64,000 nt of DNA, from assembly GCF_022201045.2 (NCBI RefSeq), contig NC_068558.1:5919501-5983500 (forward strand), given 5' to 3'. The position numbers and the translations under genes are program-made. This document shows, in pieces, positions 10,144-19,950 of the stretch (positions within the stretch are counted from its first letter, which is position 1; every line of letters begins with the position of its first letter). The DNA comes from Citrus sinensis (taxonomy: Eukaryota > Streptophyta > Magnoliopsida > Sapindales > Rutaceae). Below the pieces are notes generated by a model, which saw nothing but the letters and a program-made list of their open reading frames with translations, was not told the DNA's origin and did not search any database.

Positions 10144-11355
10144 TCAATTCAAAGGTGCCCTGTTTGGCACACTCTTCCGTCGGTTAGTAGTGGAACATCT
10201 TTGGCGGGAGGGGTTCAATAAGACACGGCGTTTCTTTTTCTTTCCGGCCACAGGTTGATCAACGGCGGCAGTGCATGCGTAAGCTCTTAGTGATGAAGCA
10301 GGAAAGTCGAGGAGGGAGGCTGGTGTCATTTGGCCTGCTGCGTCCTCAATCTCTGACGAGCTTACACTTGTTGCTCTATCAAACAATAATGAAACTGTCG
10401 ACTTGTTGACGATTCCACTTTTACTAGTCACCAGGTGATGAATCTGCAGTCACATAGAATCGTTAATAATGTTGTAATAGAACAGCAAATTAAAAGAAGC
10501 AAGTAACTTGGTTTGAAGATTAATTAATTTATGAGAGTACCTTACAAGAGATCGAGCAGAAGAGAAAAGAGTCCTGAAGACTACGGTCGCATTTCATGCA
10601 GAAGTTGCCATTGCTTTTAAGGGGACGCGTCATTGGTCTTTTATGCAGAAAGATTACTTTTGCTCTATTTGTTGTGTATGGCTGCTCAGTAACAAGATTA
10701 GTTACTTAATTAATTTTTTCGTTAAAAAATTAATAACTAAATGAGTTAAAGTTGAATAATAAATAATAAAATATAAATAGAGATATGCATATCTCATGTA
10801 TATGGTCACGCGCGCAACATCTGCACTTACTTGAACGAAGGAACAATTCATCAGTTTTTGAGCATCACCCAATCGTAAGACATCATGATACACATATCTT
10901 CTAACCTATAAACCACATAAATAGAAGTAGAACAAATAAAAAGATAAGAGTAACTTAGGATTTTGAGTAAATAATTAAGAATATATAATTAGCTAATTAT
11001 AACATTAATTTGGGATATATATATATATACATATGTGTGTGTGTGTGTAAAAATTGAGACGACAATGAACCTGTAAGAGATGGTGAGGGCGGTGAGTGTG
11101 CGAGCAGTGAAGACAAATACTCATGCAACAATCCAAACAAAATATGTTTTTGTCATTCTTGTTGGCGCACTCATGAACCGCACAAGGGCTGAAGAATTTT
11201 TCTGCGAGAAGGATTTGAAGCCAGCGAGGAATAATCGATGATGATGAACTCATACCAACCTGATCAACATACCAAAAAAAGCAACAAACACAATTATTAA
11301 TCAACGAAATTAAAGAAAATTCAAAGAAAGCTGTGTGTGTATACATATTCACCAT
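10144..11355 (-). CDS. PLATZ zinc-finger transcription factor, five exons
   Basis: Minus-strand exons 11355-11353 (the ATG alone, directly before a GT donor), 11259-11071, 10905-10831, 10681-10541 and 10443-10144 join in frame into 235 residues. PLATZ proteins are plant-specific zinc-dependent DNA-binding proteins that bind A/T-rich DNA. The family hallmarks are in order: PRWLQ (11-15) and FFSPCAVHECANKNDKN with paired Cys/His and FCLDC; then YVYHDVLRLGDAQKL; then a NRAKVIFLHKRP strand; then C-x2-C-D-R-S-L-Q-D-S-F-L-F-C. The C-terminal ~95 residues are variable, with a basic GKKKKRR patch that could act as a nuclear signal. The one-codon first coding exon is unusual but joins to V-G-M at 11259, as in relatives beginning MVG. 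Upstream DNA carries a 7.4-kb MULE from about 1.2 kb before the ATG. Confidence 0.9.
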
Positions 11356-12576
11356 GTTGAATTGCTGATGATTGATTGATATAGGAGGCAGTTGGGTGTC
11401 TGTCAGGGATTCTAAAGAGTCGTCCACTGACATACATACAACTAGCAAGATGTGGCCTGTGAGCTGTGATTGTGAGAATGAGAGAGTGTTATCAGTCTCT
11501 GCTCCAACCTCCAAGCAACTACTCTTTTATTTATCTATCTTTTTTTTTTTAAGCTGTTCGATAATGCCGATGGGCCTCCATCATTTAACACCCTTTAGCA
11601 GAGCTCTTGCATTAGTTTAATGCGTTACATATCCGTAGGAATTGTGTTGCTTGCGTGTGTAATCTTAAAGACAGGTGCCCCGGGCATTATTATTATTATT
11701 ATGGTTTTTCATGTTTTAACATAATGTCTACTAGTGGGGGGGTTTGCAAAAAAGTGAAAAGTTGAGGCGACGATGGTGGGTTAGGATCTGTGTTCCTGAT
11801 TCACGATGCACAGACAGAGCCTTTGTATTGTTTTTTTTGCTTTTTTTCTGTTTTGGATGTCAAGGTAGAAAGATGAATAATTGATACGGAAAACAGACAG
11901 CAACAATAATTCTCTGATATTGCCGACGACCTCTTTACTTTTCTTCTTTAATTATCTCCTCACCAGTAGTACTATATAGATATAAAGCTAGCGCCATCAA
12001 AATCGCATGTGGGCGTCTATATAATGTTGTCTAATTTGTCTCCATTCTTCAAGATCCAAAGTAACAAATTTTTTTTTTTTTTTGTATTCACTAACAAATA
12101 AATAAATAACCGAGGCCTAGCTTTAGGGAGCAAAAAGAACCATGCCTCTCTTTCGCTACGTGGAAATTAACGACATCATACTGTTTGATGTTAACTAGTA
12201 AAGGACAAATAAGAGTAGAGGTTAATTATCTACTTGTTGGCCTAGTCGTGGTTGATTTGTCTCTTTCGCGAGTACGATTTCTTATAATTTAGGGGTAAGT
12301 CCTTTTTATTATTTTTTAGCACAAATTTTTTTAACAGAGCACAATGCAACCCAATTAACTGTGAATACGGTTTCCATCTGCTGATACTCGTGCTGCATTC
12401 ATTGCTGCTCGAGTTTCTACACGACGTTCCCACGCAAACTTCATTAGGATGTCTGTGTGGGTAATAAGAAAAATGTTAAGTGCAAAGAAAAATGAAAGAA
12501 AAGTGAGAGAAATAAGGAAGAAAATGGAAGAGGGAGAATGGATGGGCAGAGAGTGGACAAATTTTTATCGATACGG
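11356..12576. other. PLATZ 5' leader and promoter region
   Basis: No gene supported. The part near the ATG is probably 5' UTR; an AT-rich ATAAATAAAAG-like word on the minus strand near 11525-11540 could serve as a TATA element. Beyond it lies unique AT-rich DNA up to the MULE insertion. Confidence 0.4.
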
Positions 12577-12666
12577 GTAATAAATGGGAAATTTACGAAA
12601 ATAACCATTATTATTTTATTATTTTTGCAATTAACCCTCTGAACTTTTTTCTATCAACATTAGCCA
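12577..12666 (+). repeat. MULE left end: 9-bp TSD plus ~81-bp terminal inverted repeat
   Basis: TSD GTAATAAAT is at 12577-12585. The TIR runs 12586-12666 from GGGAAATTTACGAAAATAACC to TCTATCAACATTAGCCA. It aligns with the reverse complement of 19951-20031 with mismatches and small gaps in the AT-rich middle. Confidence 0.92.
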
Positions 12667-12886
12667 AACACAAGCCTTTTTTCCCAAATTACCCTTCTTT
12701 GCGTAACAAAACCAACGTCGTTTCTCCCATATCGCCAAACCAAAAGCAGCTTTTCGCTCTTGATTCATCAGTCAACGGTGACCGCAAAGGACAACGATAA
12801 AAGTGATATCCGATCATAATTTATCCGGATCCAACACAAATCGACATCCGAATCCCGAATCCAACACAAATCGACATCAGTTACTG

Positions 12887-13332
12887 GTATGAGTTATTTT
12901 CTGAACAACTGGGCTAAATCTGGATCTGGCGACAGGCTGCCTGTCGCAGCAAAACTTGGTGCGACAGGCAACCTGTCGCACCAAGCAAGGTGCGACAGGT
13001 GCCTGTCGCACCAACTCTTGGTGCGACAGGTGCCTGGCGCACCAAGCAAGGTGCGACGGGCACCCGTCGCACCAAGCAAGGTGCGACGGGCACCCTGTCG
13101 CACCAAGCAAGGTGCGACGGGCACCCTGTCGCACCAAACCTTGGTGCGACGGGCATCCTGTCGCACCAAACCTTGGTGCGACGGGCACCCTGTCGCACCA
13201 AACCTTGGTGCGACGGGCACCCTGTCGCACCAAGATTCGGGCGACAGGTTGCCTGTCGCACCCACCATGAAATACATCATTAAAACTGTATTATTTTAAT
13301 ATGGCTGAAATAATATTTTTTTATAATTTCAG
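12887..13332 (+). promoter_or_regulatory. Predicted 5'-leader intron of the MULE transposase gene
   Basis: A donor-like ACTG|GTATGAG at 12886/12887 and an acceptor ATTTCAG ending at 13332 bracket the palindrome array. Only five bases (GCTTA) separate the acceptor from ATG 13338. This is a sequence-based prediction, supported by the mirror-image arrangement in front of the protease gene at the other end. Confidence 0.55.
12929..13262. repeat. Array of ~11 GC-rich palindromic units (left array of the MULE)
   Basis: About eleven units with a period of 30-32 bp. Each starts GGTGCGAC(A/G)GG and ends with its inverse CCTGTCGCACC around a 1-4 base variable centre, followed by a 4-7 base spacer of two main types, AAGCAA and AACCTT. 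Outer units (first and last) are more diverged. The unit contains no stop in any frame, so long meaningless frames cross it on both strands. The array is CpG-rich against an AT-rich background. Confidence 0.93.
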
Positions 13333-13337
13333 GCTTA

Positions 13338-15974
13338 ATGGATTCAGTTGTACTTGAATTGTGTTACGATGGTTGGTGGGAGACATTAGAAAATAGCCGT
13401 ATGGAGTACGTGAATGGTAAAAATCGAGCATTTTTGGTTGGAAAAAATTATCTGTTTGATCAGTTATTGGCAAGAGTATACGAGGTGTTACAAATTAACC
13501 CTAATGACTATAGTATCACCATGAAGACAACTTTGAGGTCTAGTAACACATTATATCGTATATGTGCAATGCCCATGGATATATGCGATGATGAAATGGT
13601 GAGGGTTGTGTTGCATATGGCATCGGACGTAGCTAATTTTGGATGCATTCCTATATTCGTGACCACATCACCTCGAGTTCCGAGCGAAGGTATTGAGCCA
13701 CATGTCGATACAGAAACTTCGTTTAGAGCAAATATGTCTGGCCCCGATAATGATGAAGAGGTGTTGCCAAGGACAATATCGTTGCAGCAATATTACTCTC
13801 CAATCCACGAAAATTATGACAACATTGATGATAATGGCGTTACGTTACAGGATGTTGGAGCAACAGTATTTCCAATAACAACGTCGTTGGAGCAACGATA
13901 TTCTCCGTATCACAACAATGTTTTTCGGGACAATGATGATTTTCATAATGAGACAGAGGGGGATAATGTTTGTGCAGAACCTTCTAATACTACAAGGGGG
14001 GGCACGCGTTTCAATAATGATGGTGATGATGGAGGAGCCGGTCCTTCAAATGTTCCATCGTTTCAGCATGAGGATGAGTGTGAAGACAATACTCCTGTGA
14101 ATAACAGAGGCAATAGACCTATTCCTTCTATGGTTCGATCGAGAAGGCGAATTGACCCCCTTACAAGTGTTGCTCCAACTTTGCCTTCGAATATGGTTGC
14201 TCCAAGCTTTGTTAGCAGTTGTGATTCAGATGATATCAGTGTGGGTAAGCTATTTGCTGAGAAAAATGAGTTTATATTACAACTACGCAAGGTTGCCTTT
14301 AGAGACAAGTTTGATTTCAAGATTGCACGGTCTACTACGACACGTTTCGAGGCTCACTGTTGTTCAGAATCATGTAAATGGCGTATTCGAGCAACTAGAT
14401 GTTCGAACGAGCAAAATATTCCGTGGGTGGTGAAGAGAATTGACAATGTACACACTTGTCATAATGAGGTATTGGTTGATGGACGTCATCAAGTCAGGAG
14501 CCAGGTTGTCGGTCATATTATCGCAGAAAAATATATTCAAGACAAGAGGATTTATACTCCGAATGACATAAGAGCAGATATGCAACAGGAATACGGTGTT
14601 CAGTTAACATACCAGCAGGCATATCGGGCGAGAGAAGTTGGTCTTGAAATAGTTCGAGGCAACCCTGCAGAGTCATACAACTTGCTCCCTAAATACTCTC
14701 ACGTACTAACTACAGCGAATGAGGGTACAGTCACTCACCTCGAGCAGGATGGAGATGGTAATTTCTTGTACTATTTTGTAGCACTCGGATCTTCCATCAA
14801 GGGTTTTATGCAGTACATTCGGCCTGTCATTGCTGTAGATGGTACTCATCTGAAGGGATTATATCGTGGAAGCATGTTCGTGGCAACATGTCTTGATGGT
14901 AACAATCAATTGTATCCGTTAGCCATTGGGATCATGGATTCAGAAAACAACGATGCTTGGGAATGGTTTATGATGAAGTTACACGGAGTGATTGGCGATA
15001 GACCTGAGTTGGTAATTATCTCTGATCGATGCACTGCCATAAGGAGAGCCGTTCTTAAAGTTTTTCACAATGCAACTCGTGGCGTTTGTTTTTACCACGT
15101 CAAAGGTAACATTAAGTCTCAGTTTAGAATGTCCAAAGCTCTTTGGGATCAATTTGAGCCTGCCTTTATTAATGCAGCAAAAGCATATGGCCACGAGGAA
15201 TTTAAGAGACAACTTGAAGGGTTGTGGATGATCCACTCGGGTGCGGCTGATTACCTAGAAAATAATGTCGGTACGTGTAATTGGGCAAGGTCGCAGTTTG
15301 AAGGTAGGAGGTACAGCATTCTTACCACGAACATCGCGGAGAGTGTTAATGCGTTCATGAGGGAACCTCGAAAATTTCCTGTGACTCATCTTGTTGATCA
15401 CTTTAGGAAAACATTGCAGCAATGGTTTTATGATAGGAAAATTGTGGCTGAATCAATGACTACTCGGCTAACAACATGGGCGGATGAAATAGTCACTGAG
15501 AGGAGAACTATAGCTGAAAGAATGATAGTTCGGCCGGTGTCTCCGCATCGCTTTCAAGTTATAGGCGGTGGGCTTAAGGAAGGGTTAGTTGACTTGCAAA
15601 AGAGAACTTGCTCCTGCAGAGTGTTCCAGCTTGATCAGCTTGTGTGTGCTCATGCAATCGCGGCGTGTCTAACACACCGGGTGGATTTTATTAACCTTTG
15701 CTCGGACTTTTACACTACAGAATCGTTGGCGATGGCTTATGCACAACCAGTAGAGCCAGTTGGTGATGTGGCTGATTGGGAAATTCCAGATGAAATTCAG
15801 GAAATGCATGTATACCCACCAGTTGAGGCACCACCACCTGGCCGTCGTAAAGAGCTCAGAATACCCTCGGCTGGCGAGGACGTTGACCGGCGGACTGTTA
15901 GATGCGGTCGGTGTCATGAACTAGGCCATAATCGTAAGAGATGTAAGAATCCCATTGCGTCGACTCGAAGTTAG
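13338..15974 (+). CDS. MuDR-type (MURA) transposase
   Basis: A single 878-residue frame. N-terminal ~110 residues form a folded-looking domain common in this MULE group, followed by an acidic, Asn/Asp-rich linker (about 115-250). Residues about 295-400 carry the Cys/His-bearing DNA-binding domain (CCSESCKWRIRA). The MULE DDE core follows: D501 in VIAVDGTHL, D563 in IISDRCTA, the C584-x2-H587 pair in GVCFYHVKGN, and E668 in TTNIAESVN. A SWIM zinc finger (C758-S-C760...CAHAIAAC) and a C-terminal zinc knuckle C856-x2-C859-x4-H864-x4-C869 complete the order. It would cut and move the element by binding its ends in the nucleus. All key residues are present, so the enzyme looks active. ATG 13338 lies five bases after a predicted splice acceptor. 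Confidence 0.96.
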   Translation: MDSVVLELCYDGWWETLENSRMEYVNGKNRAFLVGKNYLFDQLLARVYEVLQINPNDYSITMKTTLRSSNTLYRICAMPMDICDDEMVRVVLHMASDVANFGCIPIFVTTSPRVPSEGIEPHVDTETSFRANMSGPDNDEEVLPRTISLQQYYSPIHENYDNIDDNGVTLQDVGATVFPITTSLEQRYSPYHNNVFRDNDDFHNETEGDNVCAEPSNTTRGGTRFNNDGDDGGAGPSNVPSFQHEDECEDNTPVNNRGNRPIPSMVRSRRRIDPLTSVAPTLPSNMVAPSFVSSCDSDDISVGKLFAEKNEFILQLRKVAFRDKFDFKIARSTTTRFEAHCCSESCKWRIRATRCSNEQNIPWVVKRIDNVHTCHNEVLVDGRHQVRSQVVGHIIAEKYIQDKRIYTPNDIRADMQQEYGVQLTYQQAYRAREVGLEIVRGNPAESYNLLPKYSHVLTTANEGTVTHLEQDGDGNFLYYFVALGSSIKGFMQYIRPVIAVDGTHLKGLYRGSMFVATCLDGNNQLYPLAIGIMDSENNDAWEWFMMKLHGVIGDRPELVIISDRCTAIRRAVLKVFHNATRGVCFYHVKGNIKSQFRMSKALWDQFEPAFINAAKAYGHEEFKRQLEGLWMIHSGAADYLENNVGTCNWARSQFEGRRYSILTTNIAESVNAFMREPRKFPVTHLVDHFRKTLQQWFYDRKIVAESMTTRLTTWADEIVTERRTIAERMIVRPVSPHRFQVIGGGLKEGLVDLQKRTCSCRVFQLDQLVCAHAIAACLTHRVDFINLCSDFYTTESLAMAYAQPVEPVGDVADWEIPDEIQEMHVYPPVEAPPPGRRKELRIPSAGEDVDRRTVRCGRCHELGHNRKRCKNPIASTRS

Positions 15975-16180
15975 TTGTATTTTGTGTGTTATGAGTTTGT
16001 TAAAACTATTATTGTTTTTGTGTTCGTTGGTTAAAACTGTTACTGCTTGTTTTGTATTGTACACTTATATTTCATAAAACTTTATTTAAAGTTTAAAATG
16101 TGAGGCATTAAAATTATATAAACTTAAGTGTGCGAAGTAAAAAAAAATTCAAATTTCAACATTTGAATTACTACATAGGT
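15975..16180. other. Convergent 3' spacer between the two MULE genes
   Basis: AT-rich 206-bp spacer shared by the 3' ends of the transposase (plus) and protease (minus) genes. Expected to hold both polyadenylation regions; overlapping transcripts are possible. Confidence 0.5.
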
Positions 16181-19117
16181 TTACAATTGAATATCGTTAT
16201 TAAATATATCAACCGCAATCTTCTTTCTAAAGTACTCGACATGACTAGCGTTAAACTCCAATCTAATCCCGAACATTAAATACATCGTAACCATCAATAC
16301 AAAAACACCGCAATCGCCAGTTCCGGGCTCTTGTTGTGGCGCGCTCTTAACTGCGATAACTTTCCACGGGTCTTCACTCTGCAACTCCGGTCGGATATTG
16401 TAGAAGCCAACGTATTCCAACCATCGAGGGAATATAACTTCAAGTGGCTTGAATTTCAACTTGTACCTTTTGTCGTCGCGATTTGTGAGTAATGAGTCAT
16501 AAATCCAGACTTTGTTTTTCCGAAAGTCAACTCGTGCTAGTACCCAATGCGCGCCGTCGAAGTTAACAGGGATGAGTAGCTGCATATAACAATTGAAAAA
16601 CATGTTCGTTATGTATGAAATTAAAATACAATACAACAAAGAAAAAGCAACAACTTGAATATTTTCATTAGATAGCATGTGAAATGTAATAAAATACATA
16701 CCATATCGACATCCGTCATTGATTTAGACATTGTGTGCTGGCGGCCACAAAGATAACTATTCACGCGGTCGTCGAATACCATTGAATCGACTGCACAATT
16801 CCCGTTATTCCATAACTGATTCAAGAACACCTAATACATAGATAACCAAGAAATGCATAAATTAATAAAACTTAAATTTTTACATCCACATAAGATTTAT
16901 AAGTTTTGTCGGCACGTTACCCAAAAAAATGTGTCAGTATGTGTGACACGTTGGAGTAAGGCATTTGGATACTGCCGTTGCTTCTCGCTAATCAAGCGGA
17001 GATACTCGTGAATATGCTGTAGAGAAACAGAAATATTACGAGTTTTTAAAAACAAATTTATACACAAATCCACAACAGTATACACCACGAGGAAATTATA
17101 AATACCTCATCGCCTAACCATCCCATCGAAGCTGTCCCCAAAATTATTTGAAAGAATGACCGCGGGTGCTGGACTCTCCGGCGGACTCTGCTATCACCAG
17201 TAAACCATTGATCAAACTCAGCAAACAGACTAGAGTCCTCCAATCCTCTCAGTGGATTTACATCCACACTCGTACTCATGTCAATCGCATGCTCCATGAT
17301 TTGGGGTCGAGGTAAAGGCCGGACGTGCTGTCCTCGCCTGACCGGAGGAATCATGTACGGACTGTTATAAACATACGACGGTATGTACGAGCGTGCAGTG
17401 GGAGAATCCTTATTTGGACGTTTAGAAAATGTGTCGATGAAACCAACAACGGTTTCTTTAAAATCTTTTAATTCTGACTTTATTTCATACACGTTACGAT
17501 CAATCTTATCCAGCCGTCGTCGTACGTAATCATTAAACTGCTTTGTCCTCGACTATTACAAAAGAAAAAAATAATACTTTAGAATAACAATAAAAAATTA
17601 ATAATTTATAAAAAAAAATATCGTATATTATTTCTAACCTCAGAATCCCGTGCGTCATCAGAGTTGTCTGTTTGCTGCTGGTGGTCATCAACACCCACCT
17701 CATCCTCAAAAGTGTCATGCCCCACCTCATCCGCAAAAGTGTCATGACACTGCTCTGGTATTGGGTTTGGTATGTCGTCATGATCGTCATGCTCGTCTGA
17801 ATGCCTTGTAACCGACGGCATCGCGTTGATTGAGGGTTGGTGCTGTATAAAGTATCATTTAAAATTAGTAAATGAAAAGTCAAAAATTTCGATTAACAAA
17901 TTTTTAGTGCTTAGAGTATACCGACCTTATGAACCCAGTCTGGAATGCTTGGCAAGTAATCCTTCACAGAGAGCCAATAATTTTTGCTACTCTCCTTTGA
18001 ATTTGGCTCAAGGGTTTGTAAAACGTCCCCCTTCCATAAATTCAATTGAAAATTTTAAGTAAGTATACATAACTTAAATTTAGTAAAGTTTAAAAAATAA
18101 GTAATACATATTACTTACAAGACGAGATTCGTCGTTGAAGAACGAATAAACCTCCGCAAAGTTGATTCTCGACGACGCCATGGGCTTCCATTGCAGAATG
18201 CGGGGAATCTTATTCTTCGTTTTGACGACCCATGTTGATGGCAACCCTCCGATTGCTTCGTAAATCCAAGCCTACAACAACCAAAGTGAAAAATCAAATA
18301 AAACAACTATCAAATATTTAATACAATAAAACTTATTAATAAACAAAAAAAATAGCACCTGAACCCCACACGTAAAGCCGTAAAGATTGTATTTTTCAAT
18401 ATTATGATCTGAATTTTTCAACCGAGTCTTCTTAAATTTCTCGTCTTTCTCGAACAGTGCATTGTCAAGACTCTCGTAAATAATTTCCCACGACAATAGA
18501 CCCCATGGACGCTTTCGGAAGTACTGTATATCATCAACTTGGTCAAGCCAATCGAAATTAATTTGACAGTGATTTTTTCTTGCATTTAGTACTCTGTCCG
18601 CAAAATAAAACAGTGCAATCTTTAATGCGTCCATATCGTTCATTTCCTCGAATTTCAACTCCTTAAATACTGCATCGAATTGCTTCACATTAATCTTACG
18701 ATGCACACCACCAAAATACGTATTCCGTAGCCTCTGCTCCATTTCATCATTTTTTTGATTGGTATCCACACCAAATGAAAGTCCAGTAACCAAGCACCAT
18801 TCGACAATTGACAAGCGAATCACATGCTTACCAATTTGAAACCATAACTGATCCTCACGGCTATCTTCTTCATGGGCCACTTGCCGCAGTAGAAGATTGT
18901 GCAAAATTACCCCACTAAATGGAAAACTTCGACACTCCAAGAAATGTCCAAATATATCCTTTTTGAACATACGCAACTGCCGGTTTGTTAATTTTTCCTC
19001 GATGACTTTAACGACCGAAGATAACATACACATGCTCGAAATTCGACCAGGAAAATGATCAGCATAACGAAAATACATCTTGCCTACTTCAATATCCGGT
19101 GATTCTGATTTCGCCAT
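16181..19117 (-). CDS. DUF1985/Ulp1 (C48) SUMO-protease-like gene of the MULE, eight exons
   Basis: Minus-strand exons 19117-18359, 18271-18119, 18030-17926, 17842-17639, 17552-17106, 17016-16921, 16830-16702 and 16579-16181 all break between codons and join into 763 residues. The N-terminal third is DUF1985 (HFLECRSFPFSGVILHNLLL, then LWFQIGKHVIRLSIVEWCLVTGL). An acidic linker with a repeated CHDTFADEVGHDTFEDEV segment follows. The C terminus is an Ulp1-type cysteine protease: H642 in GAHWVL, D659 in WIYDSL, Q713 and C721 in TGDCGVF, giving an intact triad. C48 enzymes deconjugate SUMO-like modifiers; the job of MULE-borne versions is unknown, perhaps countering host SUMO-dependent silencing (inference). 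ATG 19117 lies four bases after a predicted leader-intron acceptor. Confidence 0.9.
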
Positions 19118-19121
19118 GTAT

Positions 19122-19771
19122 CTGTAATATTTATAAAATTATTACATTACATTTACAGAAAAAAAAATTAAGAAAATTTAATTTTTGGTGCGACGGGCAA
19201 GCCTGTCGCACCAACAATTGGTGCGACAGGGCCAGTCGCACCAAAAAATTGGTGCGACAGGGCCAGTCGCACCAAAAAATTGGTGCGACAGGCGCGCCCG
19301 TCGCACCACAGCTTGTGCGACGGGCGCGCGCCTGTCGCACCACAGCTTGTGCGACGGGCGCGCGCCTGTCGCACCCGAGCTTGTGCGACGGGCGCGCGCC
19401 TGTCGCACCCGAGCTTGTGCGACGGGCGCGCGCCTGTCGCACCCGAGCTTGTGCGACAGCGCCTGCTGTCGCACCAAATCTGGTGCGACAGCAAGCCTCT
19501 CGCACCAATCTGGTGCGAGAGGCTTGCTGTCGCACCAGATTTGGTGCAACAGCGTGCCGCGCGCTGCTGCCCAGCGATGGGCGCGCGCGCGCCCTGCTCC
19601 CCTCCCTCCCCACCCGCAAAATTAAGCACAATCACTCCAAAATCGAAAACAATACTCCCAAACACCACCAACCACCACAAACATCATCACCACCACTATT
19701 AATCTCAAGCTATAACTATTATTATTCTAAAATCTCATTTTAAATTAATGAAAATAAGAAAAATGACTAAC
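19122..19771 (-). promoter_or_regulatory. Predicted 5'-leader intron of the MULE protease gene
   Basis: On the minus strand, a donor CTAG|GTTAGTC at 19772/19771 and an acceptor ATTACAG ending at 19122 enclose the right palindrome array. Only ATAC lies between the acceptor and the ATG. It mirrors the leader intron at the transposase end. Prediction only. Confidence 0.5.
19186..19590. repeat. Array of ~12 GC-rich palindromic units (right array of the MULE)
   Basis: About twelve units with a period of 30-34 bp and the same half-sites as the left array (GGTGCGAC and GTCGCACC). Centres differ: GGGCCA in two units, a GGGCGCGCGCC core in four consecutive units, and CAGCAAGCCTC-type centres near the end. 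Spacers are ACAATT, AAAAATT, ACAGCTT, CGAGCTT and AATCT. Units at 19482-19506 and 19512-19536 are exact reverse complements of each other. The last unit decays after 19550. Confidence 0.93.
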
Positions 19772-19950
19772 CTAGATTTTGTTGAAGGTTGTAGATCGTA
19801 GATCGGATGCCGGTGAGAGATGGAGCCGCCGCCGACGAGGGTTGATGTCGCCGCCGATGATGGGAGTTGGATCGGTTTGGGAGAGATGAGTGAAATGGAG
19901 TGTTGGGGGAGAGATGAGGGAGGGGTATTTTGGTCTCAAATGTTGTTTAA

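Noticed and set aside
12929-13262. CRISPR-like array (regular repeats with spacers)
   Set aside because: The spacers are only 4-7 bases and mostly identical, the repeats are palindromes within a plant transposon, and there are no cas genes.
12877-13299. Several overlapping 97-136 residue frames on both strands
   Set aside because: They are translations of the palindrome array. The unit lacks stops in all frames and its period is not a multiple of three, so the frames cycle through the same peptides. No evidence of a protein.
19099-19743. Long frames of 123-214 residues on both strands
   Set aside because: Same cause: readthrough of the right palindrome array. They also conflict with the predicted leader intron of the protease gene.
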